From Paragordius varius (lineage: Eukaryota > Nematomorpha), in assembly GCA_964247055.1 (NCBI GenBank), contig OZ176060.1, positions 62,001 through 126,000 of the forward strand: a stretch of DNA of 64,000 nucleotides, read 5' to 3'. The notes below the pieces were generated by a model. It had not been told where the DNA came from. It worked only from the letters and a program-made list of their open reading frames with translations, and searched no databases. Of the stretch, positions 1-14,559 are shown one piece after another. The first letter of the stretch is position 1. The number at the start of each line of letters is the position of its first letter. The translations under genes were made by a program, and so were the position numbers.

Positions 1-1144
1 ATTCAACAATCTACCGTAAATAATGCAATGTTCAACACAGTGAATTCAATAAATACGTTTTAATTTGGTTAATAATTCTTATTTGATTGTTGGGTTTATG
101 CAGGATTTTGAATATAATTTTACAAGTATAAACATTGGTCTTTTATTTGAGCTTCAATACGTATTCATCCTAAATTGATACTTGCTCGTCGCATTATTGA
201 TTATTTGGTTATATTTTGGATTTAACAATCTACCGTAAATAATGCAATGTACAATGAATTTAATAAAATACGTTTTAATTTGGTTTATGATTCTTATTTG
301 ATTGTTGGGTCTATATGCAGGATTTTGAATATAATTTTACAACTAAAAACATTGGTCTTTTATTTGAGCTTCAATACGTATTCATCCTAAATTGATACTT
401 GCTCGTCGCATTATTGTGTGTTAAAAAATCGATATTAAAAGTATTTTTGGATTCAACAATCTACCGTAAATAATGCAATGAACACAATGAATTTAATAAA
501 AAACGTTTTAATTTGGTTTATGATTCTTATTTGATTGTTGGTATATGCAGGGTTTTGAATATAATTTTACAACTAAAAACATTGGTCTTTTTTTGAGCTT
601 CAATACGTATTCATCCTAAATTGATACTTGCTCGTCGCATTATTGATTATTTGGTTATATTTTGGATTTAACAATCTACCGTAAATAATGCAATGTACAA
701 TGAATTTAATAAAAAACGTTTTAATTTGGTTTATGATTCTTATTTGATTGTTGGTATATGCAGGATTTTGAATATAATTTTACAACTAAAAACATTGGTC
801 TTTTATTTGAGCGTCAATACGTATTCATCCTAAATTGATACTTGCTCGTCGCATTATTGATTATTTGGTTATTTGGATTCAACAATCTACCGTAAATAAT
901 GCAATGTTTAACACAATGGATTTAATAAAAAACGTTTTAATTTGGTTTATGATTCTTATTTGATTGTTGGTATATGCAGGGTTTTGAATATAATTTTACA
1001 ACTAAAAACATTGGTCTTTTTTTGAGCTTCAATACGTATTCATCCTAAATTGATACTTGCTCGTCGCATTATTGATTATTTGGTTATATTTTGGATTTAA
1101 CAATCTACCGTAAATAATGCAATGTACAATGAATTTAATAAAAA

Positions 1145-4100
1145 ACGTTTTAATTTGGTTTATGATTCTTATTTGATTGTTGGTATATGCAGGATTTTGA
1201 ATATAATTTTACAACTAAAAACATTGGTCTTTTATTTGAGCGTCAATACGTATTCATCCTAAATTGATACTTGCTCGTCGCATTATTGATTATTTGGTTA
1301 TTTAGATTCAACAATCTACCGTAAATAATGCAATGTTTAACACAATGAATTTAATAAAAAACGTTTTAATTTGGTTTATGATTCTTATTTGATTGTTGGG
1401 TCTATATGCAGGATTTTGAATATAATTTTACAACTAAAAACATTGGTCTTTTATTTGAGCTTCAATACGTATTCATCCTAAATTGATACTTGCTCGTCGC
1501 ATTATTGATTATTTGGTTATATTTTGGATTTTAACAATCTACCGTAAATAATGCAATGTACAATGAATTTAATAAAATACGTTTTAATTTGGTTTATGAT
1601 TCTTATTTGATTGTTGGGTCTATATGCAGGATTTTGAATATAATTTTACAACTAAAAAGATTGGTCTTTTATTTGAGCTTCAATACGTATTCATCCTAAA
1701 TTGATACTTGCTCGTCGCATTATTGATTATTTGGTTATATTTTGGATTTAACAATCTACCGTAAATAATGCAATGTACAATGAATTTAATAAAAAACGTT
1801 TTAATTTGGTTTATGATTCTTATTTGATTGTTGGTATATGCAGGATTTTGAATATAATTTTACAACTAAAAACATTGGTCTTTTATTTGAGCTTCAATAC
1901 GTATTCATCCTAAATTGATACTTGCTCGTCGCATTATTGATTATTTGGTTATATTTTGAATTCAACAATCTACCGTAAATAATGCAATGTTTAACACAAT
2001 GAATTTAATAAAAAACGTTTTAATTTGGTTTATGATTCTTATTTGATTGTTGGGTCTATATGCAGGATTTTAAATATAATTTTAAAAAACATTGGTCTTT
2101 TATATGAGCTTCAATACGTATTCATCCTAAATTGATACTTGCTCGTCGCATTATTGATTATTTGGTTATTTGGATTCAACAATCTACCGTAAATAATGCA
2201 ATGTTTAACACAATGAATTTAATAAAAAACGTTTTAATTTGGTTTATGATTCTTATTTGATTGTTGGGTCTATATGCAGGATTTCGAATATAATTTTACA
2301 ACTAAAAACATTGGTCTTTTATTTGAGCTTCAATACGTATTCATCCTAAATTGATACTTGCTCGTCGCATTATTGATTATTTGGTTATATTTTGGATTTT
2401 AACAATCTACCGTAAATAATGCAATGTACAATGAATTTAATAAAATACGTTTTAATTTGGTTTATGATTCTTATTTGATTGTTGGGTCTATATGCAGGAT
2501 TTTGAATATAATTTTACAACTAAAAACATTGGTCTTTTATTTAAGCTTCAATACGTATTCATCCTAAATTGATACTTGCTCGTCGCATTATTGATTATTT
2601 GGTTATATTTTGGATTCAACAATCTACCGTAAATAATGCAATGTACAATGAATTTAATAAAATACGTTTTAATTTGGTTTATGATTCTTATTTGATTGTT
2701 GGGTCTATATGCAGGATTTTGAATATAATTTTACAACTAAAAACATTGGTCTTTTATTTGAGCTTCAATACGTATTCATCCTAAATTGATACTTGCTCGT
2801 CGCATTATTGATTATTTGGTTATATTTTGGATTTTAACAATCTACCGTAAATAATGCAATGTACAATGAATTTAATAAAATACGTTTTAATTTGGTTTAT
2901 GATTCTTATTTGATTGTTGGTATATGCAGGATTTTGAATATAATTTTACAACTAAAAACATTGGTCTTTTATTTGAGCGTCAATACGTATTCATCCTAAA
3001 TTGATACTTGCTCGTCGCATTATTGATTATTTGGTTATTTAGATTCAACAATCTACCGTAAATAATGCAATGTTTAACACAATGAATTTAATAAAAAACG
3101 TTTTAATTTGGTTTATGATTCTTATTTGATTGTTGGGTCTATATGCAGGATTTTGAATATAATTTTACAACTAAAAACATTGGTCTTTTATTTGAGCTTC
3201 AATACGTATTCATCCTAAATTGATACTTGCTCGTCGCATTATTGATTATTTGGTTATATTTTGGATTTTAACAATCTACCGTAAATAATGCAATGTACAA
3301 TGAATTTAATAAAATACGTTTTAATTTGGTTTATGATTCTTATTTGATTGTTGGGTCTATATGCAGGATTTTGAATATAATTTTACAACTAAAAAGATTG
3401 GTCTTTTATTTGAGCTTCAATACGTATTCATCCTAAATTGATACTTGCTCGTCGCATTATTGATTATTTGGTTATATTTTGGATTTAACAATCTACCGTA
3501 AATAATGCAATGTACAATGAATTTAATAAAAAACGTTTTAATTTGGTTTATGATTCTTATTTGATTGTTGGTATATGCAGGATTTTGAATATAATTTTAC
3601 AACTAAAAACATTGGTCTTTTATTTGAGCTTCAATACGTATTCATCCTAAATTGATACTTGCTCGTCGCATTATTGATTATTTGGTTATATTTTGAATTC
3701 AACAATCTACCGTAAATAATGCAATGTTTAACACAATGAATTTAATAAAAAACGTTTTAATTTGGTTTATGATTCTTATTTGATTGTTGGGTCTATATGC
3801 AGGATTTTAAATATAATTTTAAAAAACATTGGTCTTTTATATGAGCTTCAATACGTATTCATCCTAAATTGATACTTGCTCGTCGCATTATTGATTATTT
3901 GGTTATTTGGATTCAACAATCTACCGTAAATAATGCAATGTTTAACACAATGAATTTAATAAAAAACGTTTTAATTTGGTTTATGATTCTTATTTGATTG
4001 TTGGGTCTATATGCAGGATTTCGAATATAATTTTACAACTAAAAACATTGGTCTTTTATTTGAGCTTCAATACGTATTCATCCTAAATTGATACTTGCTC

Positions 4101-4565
4101 GTCGCATTATTGATTATTTGGTTATATTTTGGATTTTAACAATCTACCGTAAATAATGCAATGTACAATGAATTTAATAAAATACGTTTTAATTTGGTTT
4201 ATGATTCTTATTTGATTGTTGGGTCTATATGCAGGATTTTGAATATAATTTTACAACTAAAAACATTGGTCTTTTATTTAAGCTTCAATACGTATTCATC
4301 CTAAATTGATACTTGCTCGTCGCATTATTGATTATTTGGTTATATTTTGGATTCAACAATCTACCGTAAATAATGCAATGTACAATGAATTTAATAAAAT
4401 ACGTTTTAATTTGGTTTATGATTCTTATTTGATTGTTGGGTCTATATGCAGGATTTTGAATATAATTTTACAACTAAAAACATTGGTCTTATATTTGAGC
4501 TTCAATACGTATTCATCCTAAATTGATACTTGCTCGTCGCATTATTGATTATTTGGTTATATTTT
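1145..4565 (+). repeat. Two tandem copies of a 1,737 bp higher-order repeat (8 monomers)
   Basis: Private variants recur at exactly 1,737 bp. TTTAGATTC is at 1,301 and 3,038, ACTAAAAAGA at 1,651 and 3,388, TAAATATAATTTTAAAAAAC at 2,071 and 3,808, ATTTCGAATA at 2,281 and 4,018, and GAGCGTCAAT near 1,239 and 2,976. The match weakens before about 1,145/2,880 and after about 2,830/4,565, which sets the approximate limits. Eight monomers of about 217 bp give this length. The near-identity points to a recent duplication by unequal exchange or rolling-circle reinsertion. Confidence 0.92.
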
Positions 4566-7500
4566 GGATTCAACAATCTACCGTAAATAATGCAATGTAC
4601 AATGAATTTAATAAAATACGTTTTAATTTGGTTTATGATTCTTATTTGATTGTTGGGTCTATATGCAGGATTTTGAATATAATTTTACAACTAAAAACAT
4701 TGGTCTTTTATTTGAGCTTCAATACGTATTCATCCTAAATTGATACTTGCTCGTCGCATTATTGATTATTTGGTTATATTTTGGATTCAACAATCTACCG
4801 TAAATAATGCAATGTTTAACACAATGAATTTAATAAAATACGTTTAAATTTGGTTAATGATTCTTATTTGATTGTTGGGTCTATATGCAGGATTTTGAAT
4901 ATAATTTTACAACTAAAAACATTGGTCTTTTATTTGAGCTTCAATACGTATTCATCCTAAATTGATACTTGCTCGTCGCATTATTGATTATTTGGTTATT
5001 TGGATTCAACAATCTACCGTATATAATGCAATGTTTAACACAATGAATTTAATAAAAAACGTTTTAATTTGGTTTATGATTATTATTTGATTGTTAGGTC
5101 TATATGCAGGATTTTGAATATAATTTTACAACTAAAAACATTGGTCTTTTATTTGAGCTTCAATACGTATTCATCCTAAATTGATACTTGCTCGTCGCAT
5201 TATTGATTATTTGGTTATATTTTGGATTCAACAATCTACCGTAAATAATGCAATGTTTAACACAATGAATTTAATAAAAAACGTTTTAATTTGGTTTATG
5301 ATTATTATTTGATTGTTAGGTCTATATGCAGGATTTTGAATATAATTTTACAACTAAAAAGATTGGTCTTTTATTTGAGCTTCAATACGTATTCGTCCTA
5401 AATTGATACTTGCTCGTCGCATTATTGATTATTTGGTTATATTTTGGATTGAACAATCTACCGTAAATAATGCAATGAACACAATGAATTTAATAAAAAA
5501 CGTTTTAATTTGGTTTATGATTCTTATTTGATTGTTGGTATATGCAGGATTTTGAATATAATTTTACAACTAAAAACATTGGTCTTTTATTTGAGCTTCA
5601 ATACGTATTCATCCTAAATTGATACTTGCTCGTCGCATTATTGTGTGTTAAAAAATCGATATTAAAAGTATTTTTGGATTCAACAATCTACCGTAAATAA
5701 TGCAATGTTTAACACAATGAATTTAATTAAATACGTTTTAATTTGGTTTATGATTCTTATTTGATTGTTGGGTCTATATGCAGGATTTTGAATATAATTT
5801 TACAACTAAAAACATTGGTTTTATTTGAGCTTCAATACGTATTCATCCTAAATTGATACTTGCTCGTCGCATTATTGATTATTTGGTTATATTTTGGATT
5901 TAACAATCTACCGTAAATAATGCAATGTACAATGAATTTAATAAAATACGTTTTAATTTGGTTTATGATTCTTATTTGATTGTTGGGTCTATATGCAGGA
6001 TTTTGAATATAATTTTACAACTAAAAAGATTGGTCTTTTATTTGAGCTTCAATACGTATTCATCCTAAATTGATACTTGCTCGTCGCATTATTGATAATT
6101 TGGTTATATTTTGGATTCAACAATCTACCGTAAATAATGCAATGTTTAACACAATGAATTTAATTAAATACGTTTTAATTTGGTTAATGATTCTTATTTG
6201 ATTGTTGGGTCTATATGCAGGATTTTGAATATAATTTTACAACTAAAAACATTAGTCTTTTATTTGAGCTTCAATACGTATTCATCCTAAATTGATACTT
6301 GCTCGTCGCATTATTGATAATTTGGTTATATTTTGGATTCAACAATCTACCGTAAATATTGCAATGTTTAACACAATGAATTTAATTAAATACGTTCTTT
6401 TGTTAATGATTCTTATTTGATTGTTGGGTCTATATGCAGGATTTTGAATATAATTTTACAACTAAAAACATTGGTCTTTTATTTGAGTTTCAATACGTAT
6501 TCATCCTAAATTGATACTTGCTCGTCGCATTATTGATTATTTGGTTATATTTTGGATTCAACAATCTACCGTAAATAATGCAATGTTTAACACAATGAAT
6601 TTAATTAAATACGTTCTTTTGTTAATGATTCTTATTTGATTGTTGAGTCTCTATGCAGGATTTTTAATATAATTTTACAACTAAAAACATTGGTCTTTTA
6701 TTTGAGCTTCAAGACGTATTCATCCTAAATTGATACTTGCTGGTCGCATTATTGATTATTTGGTTATATTTTGGATTCAACAATCTACCGTAAATAATGC
6801 AATGTTTAACACAATGAATTTAATTAAATACGTTCTTTTGTTAATGATTCTTATTTGATTGTTGAGTCTTTATGCAGGATTTTTAATATAATTTTACAAC
6901 TAAAAACATTGGTCTTTTATTTGAGCTTCAATACGTATTCATCCTAAATTGATACTTGCTCGTCGCATTATTGATTATTTGGTTATATTTTGGATTCAAC
7001 AATCTACCGTAAATAATGCAATGTTTAACACAATGAATTTAATTAAATACGTTTTAATTTGGTTAATGATTCTTATTTGATTGTTAAGTCTATATGCAGG
7101 ATTTTGAATATAATTTTACAACTAAACACATTGGTCTTTTATTTGAGCTTCAATACGTATTCATCCTAAATTGATATTTGCTCGTCGCATTATTGATTAG
7201 TTGGTTATATTTTGGATTCAACAATCTACCGTAAATAATGCAATGTTTAAAACAATGAATTTAATTAAATACGTTCTTTTGTTAATGATTCTTATTTGAT
7301 TGTTGGGTCTATATGCAGGATTTTGAATATAATTTTACAACTAAAAACATTGGTCTTTTATTTGAGCTTCAATACGTATTCATCCTAAATTGATACTTTC
7401 TCGTCGCATTATTGATTATTTGGTTATATTTTAGATTCAACAATCTACCGTAAATAATGCAATGTTTAACACAATGAATTTAATTAAATACGTTTTAATT

Positions 7501-8569
7501 TGGTTAATGATTCTTTTAGATTGTTGAGTCTCTATGCAGGATTTTTAATATAATTTTACAACTAAAAACATTGGTCTTTTATTTGAGCTTCAATACGTAT
7601 TCATCCTAAATTGATACTTGCTCGTCGCATTATTGATAATTTGGTTATATTTTGGATTCAACAATCTACCGTAAATAATGCAATGTTTAACACAATGAAT
7701 TTAATTAAATACGTTCTTTTGTTAATGATTCTTATTTGATTGTTGGGTCTATATGCAGGATTTTGAATATAATTTTACAACTAAAAACATTGGTCTTTTA
7801 TTTGAGTTTCAATACGTATTCATCCTAAATTGATACTTGCTCGTCGCATTATTGATTATTTGGTTATATTTTGGATTCAATAATCTACCGTAAATAATGC
7901 AATGTTTAACACAATGAATTTAATTAAATACGTTCTTTTGTTAATGATTCTTATTTGATTGTTGGGTCTATATGCAGGATTTTGAATATAATTTTACAAC
8001 TAAAAACATTGGTCTTTTATTTGAGCTTCAATACGTATTCATCCTAAATTGATACTTGCTCGTCGCATTATTGATAATTTGGTTATATTTTGGATTCAAC
8101 AATCTACCGTAAATAATGCAATGTTTAACACAATGAATTTAATTAAATACGTTCTTTTGTTAATGATTCTTATTTGATTGTTGGGTCTATATGCAGGATT
8201 TTGAATATAATTTTACAACTAAAAACATTGGTCTTTTATTTGAGTTTCAATACGTATTCATCCTAAATTGATACTTGCTCGTCGCATTATTGATTATTTG
8301 GTTATATTTTGGATTCAATAATCTACCGTAAATAATGCAATGTTTAACACAATGAATTTAATTAAATACGTTCTTTTGTTAATGATTCTTATTTGATTGT
8401 TGGGTCTATATGCAGGATTTTGAATATAATTTTACAACTAAAAACATTAGTCTTTTATTTGAGCTTCAATACGTATTCATCCTAAATTGATACTTGCTCG
8501 TCGCATTATTGATAATTTGGTTATATTTTGGATTCAACAATCTACCGTAAATAATGCAATGTTTAACAC

Positions 8570-10960
8570 AATGAATTTAATTAAATACGTTTTTATTTGG
8601 TTAATGATTCTTATTTGATTGTTGGGTCTATATGCAGGATTTTAAATATAATTTTACAACTAAAAACATTAGTCTTTTATTTGAGCTTCAATACGTATTC
8701 ATCCTAAATTGATACTTGCTCGTCGCATTATTGATAATTTGGTTATATTTTGGATTCAACAATCTACCGTAAATAATGCAATGTTTAACACAATGAATTT
8801 AATTAAATACGTTCTTTTGTTAATGATTCTTATTTGATTGTTGGGTCTATATGCAGGATTTTGAATATAATTTTACAACTAAAAACATTGGTCTTTTATT
8901 TGAGTTTCAATACGTATTCATCCTAAATTGATACTTGCTCGTCGCATTATTGATTATTTGGTTATATTTTGGATTCAACAATCTACCGTAAATAATGCAA
9001 TGTTTAACACAATGAATTTAATAAAATACGTTTAAATTTGGTTAATGATTCTTATTTGATTGTTGGGTCTATATGCAGGATTTTGAATATAATTTTACAA
9101 CTAAAAACATTGGTCTTTTATTTGAGTTTCAATACGTATTCATCCTAAATTGATACTTGCTCGTCGCATTATTGATAATTTGGTTATATTTTGGATTCAA
9201 CAATCTACCGTAAATAATGCAATGTTTAACACAATGAATTTAATTAAATACGTTCTTTTGTTAATGATTCTTATTTGATTGTTGAGTCTCTATGCAGGAT
9301 TTTGAATATAATTTTACAACTAAAAACATTAGTCTTTTATTTGAGCTTCAATACGTATTCATCCTAAATTGATACTTGCTCGTCGCATTATTGATAATTT
9401 GGTTATATTTTGGATTCAACAATCTACCGTAAATAATGCAATGTTTAACACAATGAATTTAATTAAATACGTTCTTTTGTTAATGATTCTTATTTGATTG
9501 TTGGGTCTATATGCAGGATTTTGAATATAATTTTACAACTAAAAACATTGGTCTTTTATTTGAGCTTCAATACGTATTCATCCTAAATTGATACTTGCTC
9601 GTCGCATTATTGATTATTTGGTTATATTTTGGATTCAACAATCTACCGTAAAATGCAATGTTTAACACTATGAATTTAATTAAATACGTTTTAAATTAAT
9701 TAATGATTCTTTTTTGATTGTTGAGTCTCTATGCAATATTTTGAATATAATTTTACAACTAAAAACATTGGTCTTTTATTTGAGCTTCAATACGTATTCA
9801 TCCTAAATTGATACTTGCTCGTCGCATTATTGATTATTTGGTTATATTTTGGATTCAACAATCTACCGTAAATAATGCAATGTTTAACACAATGAATTTA
9901 ATTAAATACGTTCTTTTGTTAATGATTCTTATTTGATTGTTGAGTCTCTATGCAGGATTTTGAATATAATTTTACAACTAAAAACATTGGTCTTTTATTT
10001 GAGCTTCAATACGTATTCATCCTAAATTGATACTTGCTCGTCGCATTATTGATAATTTGGTTATATTTTGGATTCAACAATCTACCGTAAATAATGCAAT
10101 GTTTAACACAATGAATTTAATTAAATACGTTTTTATTTGGTTAATGATTCTTATTTGATTGTTGGGTCTATATGCAGGATTTTAAATATAATTTTACAAC
10201 TAAAAACATTAGTCTTTTATTTGAGCTTCAATACGTATTCATCCTAAATTGATACTTGCTCGTCGCATTATTGATAATTTGGTTATATTTTGGATTCAAC
10301 AATCTACCGTAAATAATGCAATGTTTAACACAATGAATTTAATTAAATACGTTCTTTTGTTAATGATTCTTATTTGATTGTTGGGTCTATATGCAGGATT
10401 TTGAATATAATTTTCCAACTAAAAACATTGGTCTTTTATTTGAGTTTCAATACGTATTCATCCTAAATTGATACTTGCTCGTCGCATTATTGATTATTTG
10501 GTTATATTTTGGATTCAACAATCTACCGTAAATAATGCAATGTTTAACACAATGAATTTAATAAAATACGTTTAAATTTGGTTAATGATTCTTATTTGAT
10601 TGTTGGGTCTATATGCAGGATTTTGAATATAATTTTACAACTAAAAACATTGGTCTTTTATTTGAGTTTCAATACGTATTCATCCTAAATTGATACTTGC
10701 TCGTCGCATTATTGATAATTTGGTTATATTTTGGATTCAACAATCTACCGTAAATAATGCAATGTTTAACACAATGAATTTAATTAAATACGTTCTTTTG
10801 TTAATGATTCTTATTTGATTGTTGGGTCTATATGCAGGATTTTGAATATAATTTTACAACTAAAAACATTGGTCTTTTATTTGAGCTTCAATACGTATTC
10901 ATCCTAAATTGATACTTGCTCGTCGCATTATTGATTATTTGGTTATATTTTGGATTCAAC
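8570..10960 (+). repeat. 1,540 bp higher-order repeat (7 monomers) in domain A
   Basis: The variant TTAAATACGTTTTTATTTGG occurs at 8,581 and 10,121, and TAAATATAATTTTACAAC near 8,643 and 10,183. Both offsets are 1,540 bp, about seven 220 bp units. A further marker, the contracted CCGTAAAATGCAATG, lies near 9,647 and 10,968, an offset of about 1,321 bp. One monomer has therefore been lost from the second copy. The limits given are approximate. Confidence 0.8.
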
Positions 10961-13069
10961 AATCTACCGTAAAATGCAATGTTTAACACAATGAATTTAA
11001 TTAAATACGTTCTTTTGTTAATGATTCTTATTTGATTGTTGAGTCTCTATGCAGGATTTTGAATATAATTTTACAACTAAAAACATTGGTCTTTTATTTG
11101 AGCTTCAAAACGTATTCATCCTAAATTGATACTTGCTGGTCGCATTATTGATTATTTGGTTATATTTTGGATTCAACAATCTACCGTAAATAATGCAATG
11201 TTTAACACAATGAATTTAATTAAATACGTTCTTTTGTTAATGATTCTTATTTGATTGTTGAGTCTCTATGCAGGATTTTGAATATAATTTTACAACTAAA
11301 AACATTGGTCTTTTATTTGAGCTTCAATACGTATTCATCCTAAATTGATACTTGCTCGTCGCATTATTGATTATTTGGTTATATTTTGGATTCAACAATC
11401 TACCGTAAATAATGCAATGTTTAACACAATGAATTTAATTAAATACGTTCTTTTGTTAATGATTCTTATTTGATTGTTGAGTCTCTATGCAGGATTTTGA
11501 ATATAATTTTACAACTAAAAACATTGGTCTTTTATTTGAGCTTCAATACGTATTCATCCTAAATTGATACTTGCTCGTCGCATTATTGATTATTTGGTTA
11601 TATTTTGGATTCAACAATCTACCGTAAATAATGCAATGTTTAACACAATGAATTTAATTAAATACGTTCTTTTGTTAATGATTCTTATTTGATTGTTGAG
11701 TCTCTATGCAGGATTTTTAATATAATTTTACAACTAAAAACATTGGTCTTTTATCTGAGCTTCAATACGTATTCATCCTAAATTGATACTTGCTCGTCGC
11801 ATTATTGATTATTTGGTTATATTTTGGATTCAACAATCTACCGTAAATAATGCAATGTTTAACACAATGAATTTAATTAAATACGTTCTTTTGTTAATGA
11901 TTCTTATTTGATTGTTGAGTCTCTATGCAGGATTTTGAATATAATTTTACAACTAAAAACATTGGTCTTTTATTTGAGCTTCGATACGTATTCATCCTAA
12001 ATTGATACTTGCTCGTCGCATTATTGATTATTTGGTTATATTTTGGATTCAACAATCTACCGTAAATAATGCAATGTTTAACACAATGAATTTAATTAAA
12101 TACGTTTTAATTTGGTTAATGATTCTTATTTGATTGTTGAGTCTCTATGCAGGATTTTGAATATAATTTTACAACTAAAAACATTGGTCTTTTATTTGAG
12201 CTTCAATACGTATTCATCCTAAATTGATACTTGCTGGTCGCATTATTGATTATTTGGTTATATTTTGGATTCAACAATCTACCGTAAATAATGCAATGTT
12301 TAACACAATGAATTTAATTAAATACGTTTTAATTTGGTTAATGATTCTTATTTGATTGTTGAGTCTCTATGCAGGATTTTGAATATAATTTTACAACTAA
12401 AAACATTGCTCTTTTATTTGAGTTTCAATACGTATTCATCCTAAATTGATACTTGCTCGTCGCATTATTGATTATTTGGTTATATTTTGGATTCAACAAT
12501 CTACCGTAAATAATGCAATGTTTAACACAATGAATTTAATTAAATACGTTCTTTTGTTAATGATTCTTATTTGATTGTTGAGTCTATATGCAGGATTTTG
12601 AATATAATTTTACAACTAAAAACATTGGTCTTTTATTTGAGCTTCAATACGTATTCATCCTAAATTGATACTTGCTCGTCGCATTATTGATTATTTGGTT
12701 ATATTTTGGATTCAACAATCTACCGTAAATAATGCAATGTTTAACACAATGAATTTAATTAAATACGTTTTAATTTGGTTAATGATTCTTTTAGATTGTT
12801 GAGTCTCTATGCAGGATTTTTAATATAATTTTACAACTAAAAACATTGGTCTTTTATTTGAGCTTCAATACGTATTCATCCTAAATTGATACTTGCTGGT
12901 CTCATTATTGATTATTTGGTTATATTTTGGATTCAACAATCTACCGTAAATAATACAATGTTTAACACAATGAATTTAATTAAATACGTTCTTTTGTTAA
13001 TAATTCTTATTTGATTGTTGGGTCTATATGCAGGATTTTGAATATAATTTTACAACTAAAAACATTGGT

Positions 13070-14240
13070 CTTTTATTTGAGTTTATTTGCTCGTCGCATT
13101 ATTGATTATTTGGTTATTTGGATTCAACAATCTACCGTAAACAATGCAATGTTTAACACAATGAATTTAATAAAAAACGTTTTAATTTGGTTAATGATTC
13201 TTATTTGATTGTTGGGTCTATATGCAGGATTTTGAATATAATTTTACAACTAAAAACATTAGTCTTTTATTTGAGCTTTTATACGTATTCATCCTAAATT
13301 GATACTTGCTCGTCGCATTATTGATTATTTGGTTATATTTTGGATTCAACAATCTACCGTAAATAATGCAATGTTTAACACAATGAATTTAATTAAATAC
13401 GTTTTAATTTGGTTAATGATTCTTATTTGATTGTTGGGTCTATATGCAGGATTTTTAATATAATTTTACAACTAAAAACATTGGTCTTTTATTTGAGTTT
13501 ATTTGCTCGTCGCATTATTGATTATTTGGTTATTTGGATTCAACAATCTACCGTAAACAATGCAGTGTTTAACACAATAAATTTAATAAAAAACGTTTTA
13601 ATTTGGTTAATGATTCTTATTTGATTGTTGGGTCTATATGCAGGATTTTGAATATAATTTTACAACTAAAAACATTGGTCTTTTATTTGAGTTTATTTGC
13701 TCGTCGCATTATTGATTATTTGGTTATTTGGATTCAACAATCTACCGTAAACAATGCAATATTTAACACAATGAATTTAATAAAAAACGTTTTAATTTGG
13801 TTAATGATTCTTATTTGATTGTTGGGTCTATATGCAGGATTTTAAATATAATTTTACAACTAAAAACATTAGTCTTTTATTTGAGCTTCAATACGTATTC
13901 ATCCTAAATTGATACTTGCTCGTCGCATTATTGATTATTTGGTTATATTTTGGATTCAACAATCTACCGTAAATAATGCAATGTTTAACACAATGAATTT
14001 AATTAAATACGTTTTATTTTGGTTAATGATTCTTATTTGATTGTTGAGTCTCTATGCAGGATTTTTAATATAATTTTACAACTAAAAACATTGGTCTTTT
14101 ATTTGAGTTTATTTGCTCGTCGCATTATTGATTATTTGGTTATTTGGATTCAACAATCTACCGTAAACAATGCAATGTTTAACACAATGAATTTAATAAA
14201 AAACGTTTTAATTTGGTTAATGATTCTTATTTGATTGTTG
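13070..14240 (+). repeat. Shortened 194 bp satellite monomers
   Basis: Four units, near 13,081, 13,497, 13,691 and 14,107, read GAGTTTATTTGCTCGTCGC where normal units carry about 25 more bases including TACGTATTCATCC. The shortened units are about 194 bp long and alternate with full-length ones. The deletion puts the remaining bases in a frame without stops, which creates spurious 65-71 codon open frames. The shared deletion junction shows that one truncated unit was copied several times. Confidence 0.88.
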
Positions 14241-14559
14241 GGTCTATATGCAGGATTTTAAATATAATTTTACAACTAAAAACATTGGTCTTTTATTTGA
14301 GCTTCAATACGTATTCATCCTAAATTGATACTTGCTCGTCGCATTATTGATTATTTGGTTATATTTTGGATTCGACAATCTACAATGTTTAACACAATGA
14401 ATTTAATAAAATACGTTTTAATTTGGTTTATGATTCTTATTTGATTGTTGGGTCTATATGCAGGATTTTGAATATAATTTTACAACTAAAAACATTGGTC
14501 TTTTATTTGAGCTTCAATACGTATTCATCCTAAATTGATACTTGCTCGTCGCATTATTG

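Noticed and set aside
2569-4738. Identical 71-codon open frames repeated at the monomer period
   Set aside because: They recur once per satellite unit with no start context, no family resemblance and loss by any small variant; they are by-products of the repeat.
13011-14234. 65-71 codon frames in domain A3
   Set aside because: They exist only because about 25 bp is missing from shortened monomers, which removes a stop; they are not genes.
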